A stretch of DNA of 64,000 nt from contig JAGFCA010000067.1 of the NCBI GenBank assembly GCA_022394755.1, positions 1-64,000 on the forward strand. The letters run 5' to 3'. Positions within the stretch are counted from its first letter, which is position 1, and every line of letters starts with the position of its first letter. A program made the position numbers and the translations under genes. The DNA is from Candidatus Poribacteria bacterium. Lineage in GTDB: Bacteria > Poribacteria > WGA-4E > WGA-3G. This document shows positions 26,973 to 36,100 of this stretch, one piece after another. The notes beneath the pieces were generated by a model. That model had not been told where the DNA came from, ran no database searches, and saw only the letters and a list, made by a program, of their open reading frames with translations.

Positions 26973-28262
26973 GTGCTTGATCTTAAATATATACGTGAAA
27001 ATATAGATGCTATACGTCAAATGTTAAAACATCGTAAGACTGAAGCTGATTTAGATAGACTAATTGAATTGGATTCACAATGGCGAGATAATTTGACTCA
27101 TACACAAACACTGCAAGCACACCAAAACGAAGTTTCCCAGCAGATAGCAGAGAGAAAAAAAGCGAAAGAGGATGCTACAGAAACTATAGCTGAAATGCGG
27201 AAACTCTCTCAAGAAATCAAAGAACGTACTGCAGAAGCAACTGAATTAAGAGTTGAAATTGACTCTATCCTGTTGATGATTCCAAATATGCCAGAAGAGA
27301 CAACCCCTGTCGGAACCAGTGAAGACGACAATACTGAAATTAAGACTTGGGGGGACAAACCGAGCTATGACTTTGAATTAAAACCACATTGGGAAATCGC
27401 TGAACAGTTAGATATTGTTGATTTTCAGCGTGGAGCTAAAGTTGCTGGTAGCAACTTTGTTGTCTTTAAGGGTCTTGGTGCCCGTTTGGAACGTGCTTTG
27501 ATCCAATTTATGCTTGATCTTCACACCACTGAACATGGATACACAGAAATATCCCCACCTTTTCTTGCAAATCGTCCAACTATGACAGGTACAGGTCAAA
27601 TTCCCAAAATGGAATCGGATATGTATAGATGTGACAGAGACGAAGAGAATCCAGAAACTGACTTATTTTTAATTCCAACTGCTGAAGTGCCTGTTACAAA
27701 TCTATTCGCAGACGAAATCTTACCTGTAGATGAATTACCTATTTACTATACAGCATATACCCCCTGTTTTCGGCGGGAAGCAGGAGCTTATGGAAAAGAT
27801 ACACGAGGATTACAACGTATCCATCAATTTGATAAGGTTGAAATGGTGAAATTTACTACACCAGAAGCATCCTATTCTGAGCATGAATCGTTATTAGAAA
27901 ATGCTGAAAGTGTCTTACAAGCACTTGGACTTCCTTATCGTGTGGTGCAACATTGCACAGTTGAGTTATCCTTTGCTGCTGCGAAATGTTACGATATTGA
28001 AGTTTGGGCACCAGCGGGAGAGAAATTCTTAGAAGTTTCCTCATGTAGCAACTTTGAAGATTTCCAAGCACGGCGTGCTAATATCAGATATCGACCAGAA
28101 GCAGGTTCAAAACCTGAGTTTATTCATACACTCAACGCCTCTGGAACAGCATTACCCCGCGTTGTGATTGCACTACTTGAAACCTACCAGAATCCTGATG
28201 GGACAGTCCGTGTTCCTGCTGTTTTACAACCGTATATGGGTGGCTTGAAGCAGATTGGATAG
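26973..28262 (+). CDS. serS: Seryl-tRNA synthetase
   Basis: A 429-residue class II aminoacyl-tRNA synthetase that charges tRNA-Ser (and tRNA-Sec where present). The GTG at 26973 is the likely start: GAGGAG lies 10 nt upstream and the protein then begins VLDLKYIREN, the usual SerRS opening. An N-terminal coiled-coil arm spans about 25-105. Class II motif 2 is visible as CFRREAG...RGLQRIHQFDKVE, with ETTPVG before it and TAEVPVTN as the serine-binding TxE. Motif 3 reads LPRVVIALLE. Length and all motifs are typical. A terminator-like hairpin overlaps its stop codon. Confidence 0.96.
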   Translation: MLDLKYIRENIDAIRQMLKHRKTEADLDRLIELDSQWRDNLTHTQTLQAHQNEVSQQIAERKKAKEDATETIAEMRKLSQEIKERTAEATELRVEIDSILLMIPNMPEETTPVGTSEDDNTEIKTWGDKPSYDFELKPHWEIAEQLDIVDFQRGAKVAGSNFVVFKGLGARLERALIQFMLDLHTTEHGYTEISPPFLANRPTMTGTGQIPKMESDMYRCDRDEENPETDLFLIPTAEVPVTNLFADEILPVDELPIYYTAYTPCFRREAGAYGKDTRGLQRIHQFDKVEMVKFTTPEASYSEHESLLENAESVLQALGLPYRVVQHCTVELSFAAAKCYDIEVWAPAGEKFLEVSSCSNFEDFQARRANIRYRPEAGSKPEFIHTLNASGTALPRVVIALLETYQNPDGTVRVPAVLQPYMGGLKQIG

Positions 28263-28289
28263 TAATTAACTTAACTATCCAATGATTTT
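28255..28289 (+). terminator. Terminator hairpin after serS
   Basis: TTGGATAGT and ACTATCCAA form a perfect 9-bp stem (28255-28263 with 28274-28282) around a 10-nt loop, followed by a T-rich stretch. The left arm includes the serS stop codon. Confidence 0.6.
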
Positions 28290-28322
28290 TCTGAAGAATA
28301 TGCTGGGATTTCTTGGGATGTT

Positions 28323-29426
28323 CTAATTGTTGGATTCCATCCGTGGACGTAGTAGAGGTAATTCTTTTAGAAGTACACTATTCTGTTTTGTTTGTTGGTC
28401 CTGTAAGATATCTGGGATTTCCCCATTTGTTTCAATCGTAAACCCGGCATCCTGAATCATCTGTAGTGTACGCGATGCTGTTGTGCCTTCCGCATTCAAA
28501 TAACCATCTATAAACATTGAATTCGCCGGATAAAGAGACATTACCTCCATACCGCGTAAATGATGTTCTCTACCTGCAGCGACACGAATCTCAGCACGTG
28601 GATTGAGAAATCTAAAAAGGCATAAAACACGTAGACAGTAATCTGGAGTGAGTTCAGATGAACCATTTTGTTCTAACAATTGAATATCTGATAGTTGTGT
28701 GCCTTCAATTGGAAGGAAAAAGTTGACCGGTATAGAGTCAACTTCCAATTGTCGTAACTCTTTAGCAACTCGGATTAAGTCATCAGCGTTTTCACCCATC
28801 CCAACTATTACACCTGAACAACATGCCAATCCCGCAGTCTGAGCAGCCTGTAAAGTATCCATCCTATCTTGATAAGTGTGGGTTGTACATATATTTGGAT
28901 AGTGTGATTCAGATGTGTTCAGATTATGATTCAATCTGTCCAATCCTGCTTCTTTTAATGCATGTGCTGAGGATTCATCAATTAATCCTACGGATAAACA
29001 TACCTCAATCGGGAAACGTTCTTTAACTGTTTTTATAATATTAGACATTTGTCTAACACGTTTTGATGATGGACCGCGTCCACTCATGACGATACAGTAA
29101 CGGTATGCTCCAGATAGATACGCTTTTTCTGCTTCAGCAAGTATTTCAGATTCAGGTTTTAATGAATAGGTATCAATATCAGTCGTAGCGGTTTTAGCTT
29201 GCACACAGTAAAAACAATCTTCTGGACAATTCCCGTTTTGAGCGTTATTCAGTATATGGAGTTGGACAGTATTATTGTGATAGGTCTTACGAATTTGATA
29301 GGCGGCATTCAACAACGGGAGTAGTTCTATCTTTGAATCGGATAAGATTCTCTCATAGGTTGTGTCAGAATGTATCTCATCCTGTAAACTGATGGTTGTT
29401 AAATCATGGTAGAATGAAGAGGTCAT
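28323..29426 (-). CDS. bioB: Biotin synthase
   Basis: A 367-residue radical-SAM enzyme that inserts sulfur into dethiobiotin to give biotin. The [4Fe-4S] ligands are Cys67, Cys71 and Cys74 (CPEDCFYC). The [2Fe-2S] ligands of BioB also appear in order: Cys111 (YRYCIVMSGRG), Cys143 (IEVCLSVG), Cys203 (ACCSGVIVGMGE) and Arg281 (AEIRVAAGRE). Spacings match the E. coli enzyme closely over the Cys residues. The C-terminal tail of about 40 residues beyond the barrel is longer than some homologues. Other biotin genes (bioA, D, F) are not nearby. It is 49 bp downstream of pyrK and likely co-transcribed. Confidence 0.93.
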   Translation of the reverse strand: MTSSFYHDLTTISLQDEIHSDTTYERILSDSKIELLPLLNAAYQIRKTYHNNTVQLHILNNAQNGNCPEDCFYCVQAKTATTDIDTYSLKPESEILAEAEKAYLSGAYRYCIVMSGRGPSSKRVRQMSNIIKTVKERFPIEVCLSVGLIDESSAHALKEAGLDRLNHNLNTSESHYPNICTTHTYQDRMDTLQAAQTAGLACCSGVIVGMGENADDLIRVAKELRQLEVDSIPVNFFLPIEGTQLSDIQLLEQNGSSELTPDYCLRVLCLFRFLNPRAEIRVAAGREHHLRGMEVMSLYPANSMFIDGYLNAEGTTASRTLQMIQDAGFTIETNGEIPDILQDQQTKQNSVLLKELPLLRPRMESNN

Positions 29427-29475
29427 TATTTTCTTTCGTTTTCATAGTTAAGGGTTTGTAGTAGTAATTGGCGTT

Positions 29476-30270
29476 TTATATTTCCCATGCAATCTCAGTG
29501 GCATTAAATACAGGTCCTTCAGTACATACCCGTTGATATTCAATCTGATTTTCATCAATACGAACAGGGCAAACACATCCAAGGCACACACCTAATGCAC
29601 ATCCCATTCGATTTTCCATGGCAACTTGTGTAGGAACATCGTGTTGACATGTAATCTTACTTACAGCAGCAAGCATACCGTGTGGTCCACAAGCGTAGAT
29701 GGTAGGCTTATTTGGAGAAAGACTTAGCATGTTACTTAAAATATCTGTGACAAACCCGTGATGTCCTACGCTACCATCATCAGTTGCGATATGCACTGAG
29801 ACTCCGATTGATTTTAAATCTTCTATACTTAGCAACCTTCGCCGGTGTTGTGCCCCAACCAAAGCATGTGTTTCTATACTTTCATTTCGCAATGCTGCAG
29901 CGAGCAACATCAAGGATGCAATTCCCGCACCACCGCCAACTAAGATAGCTGGACCGGCAGATTTCTTAATGTCAAATGTATTCCCAAGTGGCCCCAGTAC
30001 ATGTAATGGACTTCCATTTCCCATTCCAGATAGCCTTAGCGTCCCTTCACCGATGATTTGATACAACATTGTTATCTCGTATTTATCAACGGAATAAACA
30101 GTAAAAGGACGTCGAAGAAGTAAACCCGAATCATTCGAAATTAATACATGGATAAATTGTCCGGGTTGGGCATGGGTAGCAATTTCTGGACACTCACATC
30201 GTAAAAGATAATGGTCTTCTGCTACATTCTCATTAGAGAGAATAGTCGTGTGAATGTCGTATCTATTCAT
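29476..30270 (-). CDS. pyrK: Dihydroorotate dehydrogenase electron-transfer subunit
   Basis: A 264-residue FAD and [2Fe-2S] protein that passes electrons from PyrD (type 1B dihydroorotate dehydrogenase) to NAD+ in pyrimidine synthesis. The FAD-binding RRPFTVYS is at 53-60, the nucleotide-binding GGGAGIASL at 112-120 and CGPHGML at 194-200. The C-terminal iron-sulfur ligands are Cys224, Cys229, Cys232 and Cys249 in the pattern GCALGVCLGC...VCTEGPVF, diagnostic of PyrK. The partner pyrD is not in this window. It lies upstream of bioB on the same strand, an unusual pairing probably reflecting convenience rather than pathway. Confidence 0.92.
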   Translation of the reverse strand: MNRYDIHTTILSNENVAEDHYLLRCECPEIATHAQPGQFIHVLISNDSGLLLRRPFTVYSVDKYEITMLYQIIGEGTLRLSGMGNGSPLHVLGPLGNTFDIKKSAGPAILVGGGAGIASLMLLAAALRNESIETHALVGAQHRRRLLSIEDLKSIGVSVHIATDDGSVGHHGFVTDILSNMLSLSPNKPTIYACGPHGMLAAVSKITCQHDVPTQVAMENRMGCALGVCLGCVCPVRIDENQIEYQRVCTEGPVFNATEIAWEI

Positions 30271-30413
30271 GTGTAATCATTTACATATTAAGAGTATATG
30301 GTGGCGGAATAAAACATAAAGGAACATCAATCTGCAATTGCCAAACAACAATTCAGTGTCAAATTATACCATTATCAGAAAGGTAAGACAATATAAAAGC
30401 AGATTGATAAAGA

Positions 30414-30776
30414 CTACAGATTATATGTATGAGATACTGAAACCTGTTCTTTCATTCGGAATCGATAAGGCAACCCTCGCAACAGACCTATAAGAATACC
30501 AAGAATAGGCCAGAGTAAAAATCCGTACTCTCCTGTCGGTGTTAGGACCAAAACAATCTTTTCAGGTGTGGTTAATGCTGTGCCGCTATTTGATTTGTTA
30601 TGGATATCTCTAACAATCCCATAGAAGGCAATCAAATCGTTTTCCATTTTAAGTTTCATTTCAGCATCCGCTAATGTACTATAGAAGACAAATGGCATCA
30701 CAGGATAATACCATAAAATCCCTAAAAAAACGAAGACTAAGAAGTAGACACTGATTAAAAGAAAAATTCTCTTCAT
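30414..30776 (-). CDS. Small two-TM membrane protein, unknown
   Basis: A 120-residue protein with two hydrophobic segments (about 4-28 and 86-102) and a polar middle loop containing KMENDLIAFYGIVRD. It probably sits in the inner membrane with the loop outside. It is not recognised as any named family. The gap to pyrK is about 140 bp, so co-transcription is uncertain. Confidence 0.55.
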   Translation of the reverse strand: MKRIFLLISVYFLVFVFLGILWYYPVMPFVFYSTLADAEMKLKMENDLIAFYGIVRDIHNKSNSGTALTTPEKIVLVLTPTGEYGFLLWPILGILIGLLRGLPYRFRMKEQVSVSHTYNL

Positions 30777-31624
30777 AATATAATTCCTAAGTTATTTATT
30801 ATGTGTCTTAAAACTCGATCAAGTTAATATTCTCTATATAAAATAAGCGGTTAATTAATCAATTTAGGTACACTGTTACAGCATATATATGACAATTTGA
30901 CTATAGCTGCAAATTAAAAAGCAAATCCTATGCCAATCTAAAAACCTTTACAACCGTTGATTTTACCATTCAACAAATCCATGTCATGCAATAATTGTCT
31001 GGATTTAAATATTATACATACATATCTTGACTATATTAAATCTAATGATTGATACAACACTTCAGTAAATATACATTGAAGTTTTAATTCTCATTAGAAG
31101 GTATTATCATCAATATATGAAATGTTCAGTTCTACATTTCGAGCCTATTTAGTTGTATAATCCGATATAGTGAAGATTACACAATCGAAGAAATCTTCAG
31201 ATGATGGATTACTTTGTATAGAATTTTAACGTCTCTTTTTTATAAGTGTTTCTACAATTTTTGAAGTGATGAATATCAATTTGTCACATATGACAATTTA
31301 GTAAGATAACGTATGTTTGATTACTTGAGGTTTATCAATCGTTGGGGTTAGCAAACCCTATATATAGTGTCTATTTTGAACGATATATTGGAAAATGAAG
31401 TTTATAGACCTATTTTCAAATCACGTCACATTCAGTTTTCTACTGAGACAGCCTAAAATTTAACTATCAATCTAATTTATTAAGTCTCTATAATAATAAA
31501 AAGAAGGAATGGTTAACTTAGTATATAATCTTGTATGGATACAGAAACATAATGACAATCTTCCTGAATTTGCTTGCATATTTTCCTAAATATGATTATA
31601 TTAACACGGGAGGAAAATTTAAAA
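30777..31624. other. Long A+T-rich intergenic region
   Basis: About 850 bp between a minus-strand and a plus-strand gene with no plausible coding region. It must contain divergent promoters. One symmetric site stands out (31281-31296). No RNA gene or known riboswitch was recognised. Confidence 0.55.
31281..31296. promoter_or_regulatory. Possible operator palindrome
   Basis: TTGTCACATATGACAA is a symmetric 16-mer (TTGTCA, 4 nt, TGACAA) flanked by A/T runs. Its size and symmetry suit a dimeric helix-turn-helix regulator such as a CRP/FNR-type protein. It is about 340 bp upstream of the metallophosphoesterase start. The role is a guess. Confidence 0.3.
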
Positions 31625-32569
31625 GTGAAAAACAATCTAAAATTTCGTGATGACGGTACATTTAAGATTGTCCAGTATACCGATATTCATTGGCAAAATG
31701 GAGATGGTCCGGATGTAGAATCAGGAGAATTAATGCGGCAAATTGCACTTGCCGAAGAACCAGATTTAATTGTATTGACTGGCGATATGTTATCTGGTGG
31801 TAGTTGCAATGATGCAGCTGTATCCTTAAGACAGATTACTACAATCCTTGATGAATGTGGGTTTTTATGGACAGCAGTATTCGGAAACCACGATGATGAA
31901 GGTACCGCAAGCCGAACCGAACTAATGGATGTGATGCAAGAAAGCGATCTATGTCTCGCAGAACATGGTCCAGAAGATATTTCAGGTGTGGGTAATTATT
32001 CTCTAACTATAGAAGGCACAAAAACTACTGAACCTACAGCAATATTATATTTTATTGATTCTGGTAGTTATGCTCCCACAGATATTGGAGGATGGGACTG
32101 GATCAGGCGTGATCAGATTGCATGGTATCTGAGTGAATCTGAAAAACATGCTGCAGCCGTTGGATCAATACTCCCGGCACTGGCTTTTTTCCATATTCCA
32201 ATACCTGAATATGATGAAGTTTGGGATTTCCATACCTGTTATGGACTAAAATATGAGAAAGTTTGTGCACCCCTAATTAATACAGGCCTTTTTGCTGCAC
32301 TGCACGAAGCTGGGGATGTAATGGGAACTTTTGTTGGACATGAACATATTAATGATTACTGGGGAGAGTTACACGGAATACGCCTTTGTTACGGCAGAAC
32401 CACTGGTTACAATTCCTACGGTCGAGAAGGAATGCCACGCGGTGCCCGAGTGATTGAACTCAAAGAGAATGAACGTCATTTTGATTCATGGATTCATCTC
32501 GCAGATAAAACTATAGTACGGGAACAACAGGAACATACTCCCTTGGAACGTACTTTTACTGAAGATTGA
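31625..32569 (+). CDS. Metallophosphoesterase (Dcr2-like)
   Basis: A 314-residue calcineurin-like phosphoesterase, close in style to fungal and bacterial Dcr2-type phosphatases. The GTG at 31625 is preferred over an in-frame TTG 51 nt earlier because GGGAGG lies 11 nt before it. The dinuclear metal ligands are clear and in order: DIHW, LTGDML, FGNHDDE, FFHIPIPE and GHEHIND. The C-terminus has GREGMPRGARVIEL. There is no signal peptide, so it is probably cytoplasmic. It may act on phosphate esters or cyclic nucleotides; substrate unknown. It is followed by a STAS protein 41 bp later. Confidence 0.88.
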   Translation: MKNNLKFRDDGTFKIVQYTDIHWQNGDGPDVESGELMRQIALAEEPDLIVLTGDMLSGGSCNDAAVSLRQITTILDECGFLWTAVFGNHDDEGTASRTELMDVMQESDLCLAEHGPEDISGVGNYSLTIEGTKTTEPTAILYFIDSGSYAPTDIGGWDWIRRDQIAWYLSESEKHAAAVGSILPALAFFHIPIPEYDEVWDFHTCYGLKYEKVCAPLINTGLFAALHEAGDVMGTFVGHEHINDYWGELHGIRLCYGRTTGYNSYGREGMPRGARVIELKENERHFDSWIHLADKTIVREQQEHTPLERTFTED

Positions 32570-32610
32570 TCACTCTGTTATACAAATTACGGTTCTTTTA
32601 GGAGGATAGT

Positions 32611-32955
32611 GTGAGAGCACAACCACAGATTACTATTCGACATGAAGGTGATGTCGCAATATTTGATATTACCGGCTACTTGACAAATGAATCAGAAGAT
32701 GCGATGAATGATGCTTATGATGGAAATGGGGTACAAGACGCAGAGAAATTATTACTCAATTTCGATCGACAGAGTTTCATCACAAGTAGTGGGTTCGGTA
32801 CAATAATAAAATTACTTTGGAAGACACGTGAAAACGGTCAGTCTCTCCGCATTGCACATCCAGCAATGCAAGTACGTACTATTTTCAACACCATCGGGTT
32901 GACACAGAGTATCGGGGTATATGAGTCTGAAGCACAGGCGTTAGAAGATTTTTAG
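32611..32955 (+). CDS. STAS-domain anti-sigma-factor antagonist
   Basis: A 114-residue single STAS domain of the SpoIIAA/RsbV type. Such proteins bind and sequester anti-sigma kinases until phosphorylated. The phospho-acceptor loop reads ITSSGFG with Ser59/Ser60; the Asp that usually precedes the Ser pair is Thr here. The GTG start has a near-perfect AGGAGG 5 nt upstream. No kinase (RsbW type) or phosphatase is adjacent. It is 41 bp after the metallophosphoesterase, so they may share an mRNA. Confidence 0.82.
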   Translation: MRAQPQITIRHEGDVAIFDITGYLTNESEDAMNDAYDGNGVQDAEKLLLNFDRQSFITSSGFGTIIKLLWKTRENGQSLRIAHPAMQVRTIFNTIGLTQSIGVYESEAQALEDF

Positions 32956-32959
32956 GAGT

Positions 32960-34852
32960 CTAAGGAAATAGTGTATACATATTTTTACTTAATATCACAC
33001 CGATTAGACTCCATAGACTTCCAGCAAGGAACTGACCAAATATCAGACCTAAAAACAGTGGTAACGCTTTCCGATATGATCCTACTCCACCCCCTGTAAA
33101 TAGTATTCTCTTGAAGAGCCAACCCAAAAATATAGAAAACCACATCCATCCGATTGCCCAACCATTTCCAACGGCATAACCCACTGGATAGAACGGCCAC
33201 CATAGGAACTGTCTTTTGAGAATGGTTAACACACCGGTTAATACAAATCCAAAACCCATATGTTGGATTGCGGTGAGATTCGGTGCTCGCGGTGTGGTTA
33301 TCCAGTTTTGCAATCTGTTAAATTCGCCTACACCCCAACGTGCGAATGTGTATTCATAGTATAATGCTACATGTCCAACAATAGAGATGACTGCGCCAAC
33401 AATAGAGGCTATTATTAGGGCAATTACAATCCTATTCTCTCGCAAACGAAATTGCCTGCCTATCTTAAATGCCTCTAACTGGTGTGGCATGGGATGACAT
33501 CGGTACCCGTAGGCAAGCCAAGATAGTAATGTTGTATTCGTAAGATTCTGTGCACCAAGGGGACGGCTTCCCATAAAGAGTAGCATTATACGGTCCGGAT
33601 GTACACCATGTAGCTCATGGGTGGGAGGACCGAGTTCAGCACGCATACGCGTCATTCCAATACAGAGTACGAAATAAATCGCAAAGTAACCGAGTGTAAC
33701 CCATGGTGACAAACCCGCAAAATACCAAAATACCAATACACATCCCAATCCAATTATAAATCCGAAAACAGCCAGGTTGTATAACGGATCCTTGGATTTA
33801 AAGGTGAAAACCCCACGTAATACTCTAAAAATTTCACGTCTACTTGTTACAAGTGCCAGTAACCCAATCCCAATCCATGCACCTGTCCGTTGTTCAGTCT
33901 GAAAACTGATAGCCGTAGTCCATCCTGTTGCAGTAAATAAGACACGTTGTAATCCCCAGAAAAGATAAAACCCCCAAAAAGAGAGTGCCAAATCCAAAGG
34001 CATTAAATATCCAAGACCAATTGCAAATGGATATACATAAATTGGTAAACGTCCCATAGCATTCCATGGTCTATCAGAAAAAAAGAGTTGGTACTTTATT
34101 TTTAATGAAGGAATTACAGGATAGAGATAATTCAACCCAGCAAGAATTTCAAGTGCAAATGCGATTCCAAATCCCAACCAAATCAGTTTATTACGAAATA
34201 GACTGGAGGTATTTCCTAAGAGTTCAACGGGAAGTGTAGTTAGGGGGTAGCTCAATTTCTCATGGTCAATCCACTGTCTACGAATGATGATATTCACACA
34301 TAACATCATAAACAGAAGAATGATTACCAACGCACTCCAAGCAATTATTGGCCACATCCACGCTTCCATATAATGTGATTGCCAGAAAGAGTCATCCCCT
34401 TCAAAATAACCTTGCAAGATCTTCCGGTCTGTAATGGTTAACCACATTGGGAGGTAACGAAAAAAGATGTCACCCCATTCATTTTCTGGTGTTGCATACC
34501 AACCTGCATTGGCTATCATTGGCACTAATTGTCTAACGATGTCATGTCCAGCAAGAGCAGTCGCGACTGATACCATGATGTATGTCATCGCCAATTCGCG
34601 TTTCGTCGGTGCAGCGTTTCTGAATATTCTTTTAAGTATTGGTGTGAGTGCAGCAAGGAAGAAAAATGTGAATAGAACTGTCGGGAATATTGAAAAATCT
34701 GTCAGTTCCCAAACTACACGGTTTTCTGCCGATATAATCCAATAACAGGTGAGAATTATTAGGATTGAACCAAATAGGAGAGTTCCAACAACAAAACGGA
34801 ACGTTGACGATCTATCAACATCCTGATTTGTGTTGGATAGGTGATCTTGCAT
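32960..34852 (-). CDS. DUF6785/DUF6784-type polytopic membrane protein (paralogue 3)
   Basis: A 630-residue integral membrane protein, the third member of the family in this window. It shares ATPENEWGDIF, IIRRQWIDHEKLSYP, the MPLDLALSFW segment, a cytosolic HPMPHQLEAFKIG stretch also found in paralogue 1 and the C-terminal FLWWPFYPVGY. It looks closest to the protein at 4183-6126. It converges on the STAS gene with a 4-bp gap. Function unknown, probably transport. Confidence 0.82.
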   Translation of the reverse strand: MQDHLSNTNQDVDRSSTFRFVVGTLLFGSILIILTCYWIISAENRVVWELTDFSIFPTVLFTFFFLAALTPILKRIFRNAAPTKRELAMTYIMVSVATALAGHDIVRQLVPMIANAGWYATPENEWGDIFFRYLPMWLTITDRKILQGYFEGDDSFWQSHYMEAWMWPIIAWSALVIILLFMMLCVNIIIRRQWIDHEKLSYPLTTLPVELLGNTSSLFRNKLIWLGFGIAFALEILAGLNYLYPVIPSLKIKYQLFFSDRPWNAMGRLPIYVYPFAIGLGYLMPLDLALSFWGFYLFWGLQRVLFTATGWTTAISFQTEQRTGAWIGIGLLALVTSRREIFRVLRGVFTFKSKDPLYNLAVFGFIIGLGCVLVFWYFAGLSPWVTLGYFAIYFVLCIGMTRMRAELGPPTHELHGVHPDRIMLLFMGSRPLGAQNLTNTTLLSWLAYGYRCHPMPHQLEAFKIGRQFRLRENRIVIALIIASIVGAVISIVGHVALYYEYTFARWGVGEFNRLQNWITTPRAPNLTAIQHMGFGFVLTGVLTILKRQFLWWPFYPVGYAVGNGWAIGWMWFSIFLGWLFKRILFTGGGVGSYRKALPLFLGLIFGQFLAGSLWSLIGVILSKNMYTLFP

Positions 34853-34970
34853 GTTTATATGATACCATATTTAGGGGACATGAAGCAAAATTAATAGTGG
34901 TATACAGCCTTTATTACTCACGCTCCTAATCTGTATTGAAGATGAATCATGCCAAGGTAAGTTTTGATAT

Positions 34971-34999
34971 TTGTTTATAGTAAATTCTTATGATATAAT
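34971..34999 (+). promoter_or_regulatory. Promoter of the glycosyltransferase operon
   Basis: TTGTTT (34971-34976), a 17-bp spacer, and a perfect TATAAT (34994-34999), about 37 bp before the first glycosyltransferase start. Confidence 0.6.
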
Positions 35000-35035
35000 A
35001 CCTCCGAACAAATGCCACTCTAAAGGTGATGAAGA

Positions 35036-36100
35036 ATGCCCCGAAACGAACAAACAGATGGAGAATTACTTCCTAACATAGATAAGATTCTAATCATCCG
35101 TACTGATGGGATAGGGGATTTACTTAATTCTACACCTGCAATCGGCTTGTTACGAAAGAACTATCCTACAGCAGAAATTACTGTCTTAGCACGTCCATTA
35201 AATGCACCAATTTTAGTTGGCAATCCGGATGTCGATAATATCCTTATATTTGATAAGAACGGAGAACATCGTCAACTATCAAAAAGGTTCCGTTTCTTCC
35301 AAAATTTACGGCGTGAACAGTTTCAACTTGTAGTGGCAATGCATACAGCTTCATTTCCTAACCTCATCACATTTTTATCTGGTGCCACCTATCGTTTGGG
35401 ACGTTATCAGAAAAGATTTAAATCTACATTTACACATTCTTGGCGTGGTACATACACAAAAGGGGAAACACACGAAGTTGATAGAAACCTTGAATTGGTA
35501 AAGTTAATTTGTCGAGGTGAAGGTACAAGAGAACTTATTTTTAATCTTTCGTCTGAAGAATGGGACGAAGCACAAAATCTACTTTCTTCTTGGAATATGA
35601 ATGAAAAAACACACATAATCGGTATCCATCCTGGTGGTAGTTCATACGATAAAAGGTGGCCAGAAAAACAATACGCGGAATTGGCAGATAAATTGGTAGA
35701 TGAATACGATGCCACAATTCTTATTCTATGTGGTCCTGACGAATTGGCATTGGCAGAAAAAATTAATGAGACTATGCATTCTAACTCTATCATTTATGCT
35801 CCAAAGACCATTCGTGAATTAGGATCTCTATTTTCTTTTTGTAATCTGGTAATATGTAATGATTCTGGTCCAATGCACATTGCTGCGGCACTGAATATTC
35901 CGATGGTTGCGATTTTCGGTCCAACTGATCATGTAGCCTGGAATCCTATGAGCGAAAATGCATCTATCGTTAGACGAGACATGCCGTGTTGGCCCTGTAG
36001 TGCCCATAAATGTAAAATCGGTTGGGAGTGTACGAAAAAACTACCGGTTGACATGGTATGGAATACTGCGACAATGAGGATAGAAGGGAGTCAGAATTGA
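35036..36100 (+). CDS. GT9 family glycosyltransferase (heptosyltransferase-like)
   Basis: A 354-residue glycosyltransferase of family 9, which in Gram-negative bacteria adds ADP-heptose to the lipopolysaccharide core. The N-terminal signature RTDGIGDLLNSTPAIGLLR and the C-terminal donor-site CNDSGPMHIAAAL with FGPTDH are both clear. A Cys-rich tail (CWPCSAHKCKIGWEC) may form a disulfide or metal cluster. It is the first of three overlapping genes; its stop TGA shares bases with the TTG start of the next. The presence of two GT9 genes in one operon implies an outer-membrane glycolipid or surface glycan. Confidence 0.9.
   Translation: MPRNEQTDGELLPNIDKILIIRTDGIGDLLNSTPAIGLLRKNYPTAEITVLARPLNAPILVGNPDVDNILIFDKNGEHRQLSKRFRFFQNLRREQFQLVVAMHTASFPNLITFLSGATYRLGRYQKRFKSTFTHSWRGTYTKGETHEVDRNLELVKLICRGEGTRELIFNLSSEEWDEAQNLLSSWNMNEKTHIIGIHPGGSSYDKRWPEKQYAELADKLVDEYDATILILCGPDELALAEKINETMHSNSIIYAPKTIRELGSLFSFCNLVICNDSGPMHIAAALNIPMVAIFGPTDHVAWNPMSENASIVRRDMPCWPCSAHKCKIGWECTKKLPVDMVWNTATMRIEGSQN

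Noticed and set aside
31160..31624. Riboswitch or small RNA upstream of the metallophosphoesterase
   Set aside because: No known aptamer pattern or stable structured region could be recognised by eye.
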